44,945 nt of DNA, from positions 1 through 44,945 of IMG/VR virus record IMGVR_UViG_3300025133_000214; one strand, given 5' to 3'. The translations under genes and the position numbers were made by a program. This document shows, in pieces, positions 40,149 to 44,945 of the stretch. The stretch comes from a virus. Numbering within the stretch: position 1 is the first letter of the stretch; each line of letters opens with the position of its first letter. The notes under the pieces are model-generated. The model did no database searches. It was not told where the DNA came from and saw only the letters and a program-made list of their open reading frames with translations.

Positions 40149-40802
40149 ATGACCGACCTCGACCCCCGTGCATTCCTCGCCGGCCTGACCCCCGAGCAGC
40201 AGGCGCAGTTCGCCGCTGCCTTCTTCCAAGAGGCGCCCGATGCGGTGACCGCTCACCTCGCGGCATCGCCCGCGGCTCAGGCCCTCGCGGCCACCGTGGT
40301 CAAGCCGAAGCGCAAGAGCCAGCGCGGCCCGTCCTTCTGGGACAAGGTCTTCGCCGACGAGGGCGTCATCGCCGGCATCGCGACCCACCTCGGACTCGAA
40401 GAGGGCGCGACCTCCTTCGAGGTCTTCGCCGGACTCCAGGCCCGCATGGAGCGGCCCTCGATCACCGGGACCTTCGACCGCAAGGACGCCGAGGGCCGCG
40501 TCCACAAGATGCGCATGGTGCTCATCGACGAGACCGGCAAGTCCACCGCGTCGATCCAGGGCAAGATCGAGGACATCGCGACCGCGTCCGACACGAAGGC
40601 GCTCACCGCCGCCGTTGAGGCCGCGCTCAAGGCCGTCACGAAGGCGCGCGCCCTGCCCGAGACCGAGTCTGCCGAACTGACGACCGAGATCAACGCTGCG
40701 AAGGCGAGCCGCGAGGCTCAGCTGACCGACGCTGCGACCCCGCCCGAGGCGCCGCCGGCGGCCGAACTCCCGGCCGACGTTCCCCCGGCTCCGCCCGCCT
40801 AG
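40149..40802 (+). CDS. hypothetical Ala-rich protein, 217 aa
   Basis: ATG 40149 behind GGAGAG. N-terminal helices (PEQQAQFAAAFFQEAPDAV), a basic linker (KPKRKSQRG), a globular middle (PSITGTFDRKD to ASIQGKI) and a long helical, then Pro/Ala-rich tail. Flanked by a strong promoter and a strong hairpin, so it is probably made in high amounts; function unknown. Confidence 0.6.
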   Translation: MTDLDPRAFLAGLTPEQQAQFAAAFFQEAPDAVTAHLAASPAAQALAATVVKPKRKSQRGPSFWDKVFADEGVIAGIATHLGLEEGATSFEVFAGLQARMERPSITGTFDRKDAEGRVHKMRMVLIDETGKSTASIQGKIEDIATASDTKALTAAVEAALKAVTKARALPETESAELTTEINAAKASREAQLTDAATPPEAPPAAELPADVPPAPPA

Positions 40803-40810
40803 GGCACGGA

Positions 40811-40860
40811 TGAGCGCCGGGCCTGCCGACCCCTCCCAGCGAGGCAGGCTCGGACGCTCA
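40811..40860 (+). terminator. 17-bp hairpin terminator-like element
   Basis: TGAGCG/CGCTCA, a bulged A854 (after 40000), then 4 bp (one G-U) and GCCTGCC/GGCAGGC; 15-nt loop 40828-40842. No U-tract. It sits just after the 217-residue gene and would make downstream expression partial. Confidence 0.6.
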
Positions 40861-40974
40861 GGGGAGGCCGTGGTGCAAATACGTGGACGCACGTAGAGGT
40901 AACTCGCATTGCGACCTTCCCCTGAGCGGTAACTCTTACCGCAGGCTTCTCCGCCTTTATGTTCAGGAGGATAC
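40861..40974 (+). promoter_or_regulatory. structured leader with GGTAACTC repeats
   Basis: GGTAACTC occurs at 40898-40905 and 40928-40935, 30 bp apart. The second copy lies in a perfect hairpin GCGGTAA-ctc-TTACCGC (40926-40942). AGGAGG (40965-40970) follows. Confidence 0.45.
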
Positions 40975-41436
40975 ATGGACGTTGTTTGCTCGAACTGCAA
41001 GCGCACGCTTTGCCCTAACTTCACAATCCAGAACTCGGTCCGCGTGGCCCTGGAGTGCAAGTGTGGCGAGCGCGCAAACCACTACGTCGCTCAGGACGGG
41101 TCACTGACCGAGCGCAAGCCGGTCCGGTACAAGCCACCTGCCTACTTCGAGTCGCTCGAAAACGACACGGCGACCCTGCGCGAGAGCGCGCAAGCTCTGA
41201 AGGAACTCCGCGTCCTCTATGACAGCACGGGCGAGCGGATCCACGCGCTGAACCAGATGCGGATCCCCGTGATGGACCGCGAGCGGACCAGGGTCATGCG
41301 CGAAGTCATGGGCTCCAGGGTCATGACCACGGCGGGAGGTGATCCCGTCAAGGCGATCGAACTCGTGCTGTCGAGGATGGACCCGGACTCCGCCGCCGAA
41401 CTGCTCCAGAGCATCATGGCCCGGATGCAGTCGTGA
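40975..41436 (+). CDS. zinc-ribbon protein, 153 aa
   Basis: ATG 40975 with AGGAGG. CSNCKRTLC and ECKCGE (residues about 5-31) form a zinc ribbon; the rest is helical, ending VKAIELVLSRMDPDSAAELL. Likely nucleic-acid or protein binding. GTGA overlap with the next gene. Confidence 0.6.
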   Translation: MDVVCSNCKRTLCPNFTIQNSVRVALECKCGERANHYVAQDGSLTERKPVRYKPPAYFESLENDTATLRESAQALKELRVLYDSTGERIHALNQMRIPVMDRERTRVMREVMGSRVMTTAGGDPVKAIELVLSRMDPDSAAELLQSIMARMQS

Positions 41437-41627
41437 ACAAGCTCATGCGACTGTTCATGGTGGCGGATACAGAGACGCTGTGGGTGGTCTCCGCCGGCCA
41501 CCATAACCACGCGAAGAAGTTGGTTCGAAAGAAGCACCCACTCGCTGGCCGCCTGACCGCAACGGCGATCGACAAGCGCGGCGCAATACTCTTCGACATG
41601 CCGTTGTGTAAGGGTATGAGGTCATGA
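41433..41627 (+). CDS. hypothetical protein, 64 aa
   Basis: GTG 41433; begins MNKLMRLFMVADTETLWVVSAG and is basic overall. It ends in an ATGA overlap with the SNF2-like gene. Alpha-beta; not recognised. Confidence 0.55.
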   Translation: MNKLMRLFMVADTETLWVVSAGHHNHAKKLVRKKHPLAGRLTATAIDKRGAILFDMPLCKGMRS

Positions 41628-44080
41628 CCACCGACCTCGAACAAGCCCCCGAGGGCTGGCGCTGCCCGAACTGCAAATTCAAGCTGGCGAACGTCTCGCA
41701 CAAAGAGAAGTGCGTCGAGGTCACTTGCCGCGGGTGCTTCCACAAGCAGACGATCGCACTGCTGGCGCCGACCGCTCCGAAGGTCGTCAAGGAAGTCGAG
41801 GTCGTCAAGACCCCCGACGTGGACTACGGGAAGGCGGACTTCTACTTCGACCAGACGAACATGATCACCGCACCCCGGACGTGGTACAACGGGCGAGGAC
41901 TGTTCCTTCGACCTGAGCACACCGACGTCGTCTGTGCCTACGTCACGAAGGACGGTCAACATATCAGGTTCCCGGCGAACCTGCATAACATTGAGGTGAT
42001 CTCCAGGGAAGGGATCGCGAAGCGACACCTGAGCGGGATCGCCGGCGAGAGGTTCACCAACACGTTCATGGACCGCTGGCACGAACTCGAATGGCGTAAG
42101 CAGGAATTCGAGAGGGCCGAGCGTGTCAAGCTCAAGAAAGGGAAGGACGAGTTCACCCTCTTCGGGCAGCCGGTCGAGATGCCGGTTGACTCCTGGGTTG
42201 ATACGCACACAGCGGACGGTCGACACTTCTACTACCAGCAGAAGGCGGCTGTCGTCCTTGCGGTTAGGGTCAAGCGTGCCCTCCTGGCGTACGAGCAGCG
42301 GACGGGCAAGACCCCGACCATGCAGGCGATCATCCAAGAACTCAAGGACAACGGAGAGATCGACGTCGTCATGGTGATCGCCCCCGTGCGGCTGCTGAAC
42401 ACGGCCTGGGAGGATGAGTTCGAGCGGTACTGGCCCGAGAGCAAGCGCGTGATCATGCGCTCCGAGAAGTCCAGGCTCGAAGCGATCAACTATGAGCAGG
42501 ACGTGTACCTGTCCTCCTTCGAGTCGGCATCGGTGAACTGGTCAGTAATCCGCAGACTCCACCACCCTTCTCGTGTCATGGTGATCTGCGACGAGACGAT
42601 CAAGCTCAAGAACCCGAAGGCCCGGCGCACGCTCGGGACCATGAGGATCTCCCAGGAGGTCGACTACTTCTACGAATTGAGCGGCGCCCCGGTGTCGAGG
42701 CTCCACGAGGATGTGTGGGCGCAAGCGTACTGCATCGACCCCGGTATCCTCGGAGATCACTACGACGCCTTCTCGAACAGCTTCTTCTCCGAAGACTACG
42801 CCGGCCGCAAGGGGTTCCGCAAGCACCGGAAGGCGACCTTCCACGAGCTGACGAAGAACTTCATGTTGCGATGCACGCGCGGCGAGGCGGAACAGTTCAG
42901 CGGACGCGATACCTACACGGTCAACGTCAAGCTGAAGGCCAGCGCAATGCAGGCCACGGTCTACCACGAGATGCTGAACTCTTACATGGCGGTCCTCGAA
43001 ACGGCGACTGGAGCGGAACTCGAATCCGAGGCGCAGAACATCCTGGTCCAATTGCTACGCCTGCGAGAGATCCTGAGCGGCTTCTTCTCCTTTGAGGTGG
43101 GGCCGGACGTCTTCGCGCGAGCGCGCATCCCGGGCAACCCGAAGGTCGAATGGCTCAAGGGCAAGCTGGACAGCAGCCCCGGGCAGCAGGGGATCATCTT
43201 CTGTGAGTTCAACGAAGGTGAAGCGATTATCGCGGACACTCTGGATGAACTCGGGATCAAGTGGGGCGGGCTGTTGCGCGCAACGCGTGAGCGCTCGGGG
43301 CACTACGGTCAGCGGGCGTACGGGAGCCGCGACGACATCTTCGCCGACCACGTGCGAGACTTCCAGGCTGGAGATATCCAGATCTTCGTGGGCAAGCACA
43401 GCAGCATCGGTCACGGGTTGACGCTCAGCGCCGCTGACTGGGCTGCCTTCTGGAACATGGGGTTCAACTCCGACAACTACGATCAGGCGAGGATGCGACC
43501 CGTCGCTGGCGGGAAGTGTGCGCTGATCTATCACCTCATGATCGCGGGGTCTATCGAGACCGAACATATCTACCCCGCACTACGGTCTCGCGGCGACATG
43601 AAGGCGACCGTTTTGCAGGATGCCGCACGCCAGGGCTACTACTCCTTCTTTGAGCAGCTGAGCAAGGAGACGCTCCAGGTGGCAGCAGCGACCGAGTACG
43701 ACAACGACACGCTCGAAGTCGAGGCCCGGAAGATCACTGGGTACTCCGGGAGCCTCGTCCTGAGCGACCTCCAGACGTGGCTGCGCGGCGACAGTCCGGT
43801 CCTCGCACGCCTCGACATGGTGCGCAGCGCAGGCTCGACCTCGAACGCGTACCGCAAGGTGATCGGAATCTACTCGAAGAAGCTGGATGATGAGTCGCAG
43901 GTCATCGCATCCCTCGCCGAGAGCGCGAAGGTGCATGGATGGGATTGGGAGATGTTCCTGACCGAGGTATGCGACCGCCTCATCGTGGCGAAGCATGACC
44001 GAAGGACGGACGACAAGATGTTCGACCTCATGATCGCGTACCTCCGCATGAAGTGCGTGAACGACATTGGAGTGGCGTGA
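41624..44080 (+). CDS. SNF2-like superfamily II helicase/ATPase with N-terminal zinc ribbon
   Basis: 818 residues. CPNCKF and CRGCFH (about 14-44) form a zinc ribbon. The ATPase core has motif I YEQRTGKTP (about 227), motif Ia VIAPVRLL, motif II VICDETIKLKN (DETI in place of DEAH/DESH), motif III LSGAPVSR, and C-terminal motifs V GHGLTLSAADW and VI NYDQARMRP (usual QAEDRxHRxGQ altered). Probably an ATP-dependent DNA translocase that removes proteins or remodels forks. No nuclease domain is fused. Confidence 0.75.
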   Translation: MTTDLEQAPEGWRCPNCKFKLANVSHKEKCVEVTCRGCFHKQTIALLAPTAPKVVKEVEVVKTPDVDYGKADFYFDQTNMITAPRTWYNGRGLFLRPEHTDVVCAYVTKDGQHIRFPANLHNIEVISREGIAKRHLSGIAGERFTNTFMDRWHELEWRKQEFERAERVKLKKGKDEFTLFGQPVEMPVDSWVDTHTADGRHFYYQQKAAVVLAVRVKRALLAYEQRTGKTPTMQAIIQELKDNGEIDVVMVIAPVRLLNTAWEDEFERYWPESKRVIMRSEKSRLEAINYEQDVYLSSFESASVNWSVIRRLHHPSRVMVICDETIKLKNPKARRTLGTMRISQEVDYFYELSGAPVSRLHEDVWAQAYCIDPGILGDHYDAFSNSFFSEDYAGRKGFRKHRKATFHELTKNFMLRCTRGEAEQFSGRDTYTVNVKLKASAMQATVYHEMLNSYMAVLETATGAELESEAQNILVQLLRLREILSGFFSFEVGPDVFARARIPGNPKVEWLKGKLDSSPGQQGIIFCEFNEGEAIIADTLDELGIKWGGLLRATRERSGHYGQRAYGSRDDIFADHVRDFQAGDIQIFVGKHSSIGHGLTLSAADWAAFWNMGFNSDNYDQARMRPVAGGKCALIYHLMIAGSIETEHIYPALRSRGDMKATVLQDAARQGYYSFFEQLSKETLQVAAATEYDNDTLEVEARKITGYSGSLVLSDLQTWLRGDSPVLARLDMVRSAGSTSNAYRKVIGIYSKKLDDESQVIASLAESAKVHGWDWEMFLTEVCDRLIVAKHDRRTDDKMFDLMIAYLRMKCVNDIGVA

Positions 44081-44169
44081 TGGGTAAGCGATGCTCGCTC
44101 TGCGGGAGCAGGGTCTGGTTCTGGCAGAAGTATTGCGCGACCTGTGGTATGCCGCGGTGGTGGCGATGA
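44080..44169 (+). CDS. zinc-ribbon micropeptide, 29 aa
   Basis: MGKRCSLCGSRVWFWQKYCA then TCGMPRWWR: two CxxC pairs 11 residues apart make a minimal zinc ribbon. Start overlaps the helicase TGA; stop overlaps the next ATG. The overlaps and motif argue that it is translated. Confidence 0.6.
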   Translation: MGKRCSLCGSRVWFWQKYCATCGMPRWWR

Positions 44170-44387
44170 CCACCCCATACCAGAACATGCTCGAAGATGC
44201 GTCAGAATCTCTGGCGGACGCAATCTACGTCGCACGCAACGCGAACGACCACGCACAGGCGACTGAAGCTGAGAAGATCTTCTACTCGACCCTGCTCCTG
44301 AACCACAGGCACAAGGTCGAAGAGCGACAGCGCGCCACAGGCCGCGAGGACCTTGAGCGCATCTTGCGAAACGCGGGAGTGAAGTGA
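44166..44387 (+). CDS. hypothetical helical protein, 73 aa
   Basis: ATG 44166 overlaps the micropeptide stop (ATGA). Helical throughout (MLEDASESLADAIYVARNAN; HKVEERQRATGREDL). Not recognised. Confidence 0.6.
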   Translation: MTTPYQNMLEDASESLADAIYVARNANDHAQATEAEKIFYSTLLLNHRHKVEERQRATGREDLERILRNAGVK

Positions 44388-44647
44388 TGAGTACTGAACC
44401 AGGACCATTGCCTGAAGGCGCCGACGCTGACTACCCAGACCGCGCCGACGAACTCGAGGCCGAGCTCAAGGCGTCGAAGGAGCGGGTGGGGGATGCCCGC
44501 ATCATGGCCGGGCTTATCCTCAGCGCTTACGACCCTGCGACTCCGGCAGACCGAGCGGCGCCGACCGCGGCGGCGGCAATCGAACGGGCGCACCGCTTCT
44601 TGTTGGACACGAAGCCCACCGCGCTCAGCTCCGAGGAGGGTGGGTGA
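44387..44647 (+). CDS. hypothetical helical protein, 86 aa
   Basis: ATG 44387 with GGGAG 7 nt upstream and TGATG overlap (GTG 44384 is also possible). Acidic, coiled-coil-like centre (DRADELEAELKASKERVG). Not recognised. Confidence 0.6.
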   Translation: MSTEPGPLPEGADADYPDRADELEAELKASKERVGDARIMAGLILSAYDPATPADRAAPTAAAAIERAHRFLLDTKPTALSSEEGG

Positions 44648-44945
44648 TGGCCCTCGATGACGCGCTCAGGAATCTGGAAGAGGCGGGGCGAATTCGGTCG
44701 CGGTGGCTCCGGGGGATGTCTGGCGTTGATATCAACGGGTTATCGCTGGTTGTTTCGAATAGCCGAACAGAGGCCGAGATGGTCGGGATTTTCGGCTACC
44801 CAGTCACCGTTGACCTCGCCGACCCCCTCACCGTGCAAGGGATCCTGCTGCTCGCGCGGGAGGCGTGGGGGGACCCGACGCTGACCACGATGCGTGAGCG
44901 CCTCGGATGGCGCGTGTACTGCTGGCCTGCGACTCCGCGCGGGTT
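44647..44945 (+). CDS. hypothetical protein, partial; probably joins the Cys-rich frame at the left end
   Basis: ATG 44647 overlaps the upstream TGA. 99 codons to the window edge (MALDDALRNLEEAG to RVYCWPATPRG), mixed alpha-beta. The two leftover bases TT plus base 1 (G) restore the frame used at position 8, so the complete protein would be about 170 residues with a Cys-rich C-terminus if the molecule is circular. Confidence 0.6.
   Translation, partial: MALDDALRNLEEAGRIRSRWLRGMSGVDINGLSLVVSNSRTEAEMVGIFGYPVTVDLADPLTVQGILLLAREAWGDPTLTTMRERLGWRVYCWPATPRG

Overview
The window reads as an essentially complete genome of a tailed phage with a short-tailed (podovirus-like) virion. It has small and large terminase, portal, scaffold, a major capsid protein, a beta-propeller-like tail protein, and three large proteins in the place of internal or ejection proteins. 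There is no tape measure, sheath, integrase or DNA polymerase that I can recognise. The last, partial reading frame at the right end continues in frame into the first one at the left end, so the contig is probably circular or circularly permuted. High GC, frequent GTG starts, stop/start overlaps (ATGA, GTGA, TAATG) and two promoters placed to give leaderless mRNAs suggest a high-GC actinobacterial host. The host call is inference.

Layout. (1) 1-2.0 kb, rightward: small zinc-binding proteins, an endolysin, a chimeric NrdR-like zinc protein and a membrane micropeptide; this is probably the end of the rightward operon that starts near 40 kb. (2) 2.0-5.2 kb, rightward: fibre-like and unknown proteins, with a leaderless promoter at 2022 and a strong promoter at 3268 followed by a structured leader that can sequester its own ribosome-binding site. 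(3) 5.2-14.8 kb, rightward replication module: holin-like protein, Fe-S PD-(D/E)XK nuclease, Cys-rich candidate ssDNA-binding protein, a DnaG-like primase fused to an MCM-like helicase, an N6-adenine methyltransferase, a very acidic protein and a VRR-NUC-like nuclease. (4) 35.9-14.7 kb, leftward virion module, from small terminase to a 1736-residue protein. (5) 35.9-36.3 kb, a divergent control region with iterons, a Fur-box-like dyad and a perfect 16-bp dyad. (6) 36.5-37.1 kb, a gene-free stretch with nested long inverted repeats that looks like a large structured RNA. (7) 37.2-44.9 kb, rightward small genes, several repeat-bearing leaders and an SNF2-like helicase.

Working together: the primase-MCM protein, candidate SSB, nucleases and SNF2-like helicase would run replication and recombination using a host polymerase; the leftward operon builds the virion; endolysin and small membrane proteins lyse the cell. 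The strongest candidates for undescribed biology are the large RNA at 36.5-37.1 kb, the three-way-junction/pseudoknot leader at 3.3 kb, and the primase-MCM fusion.
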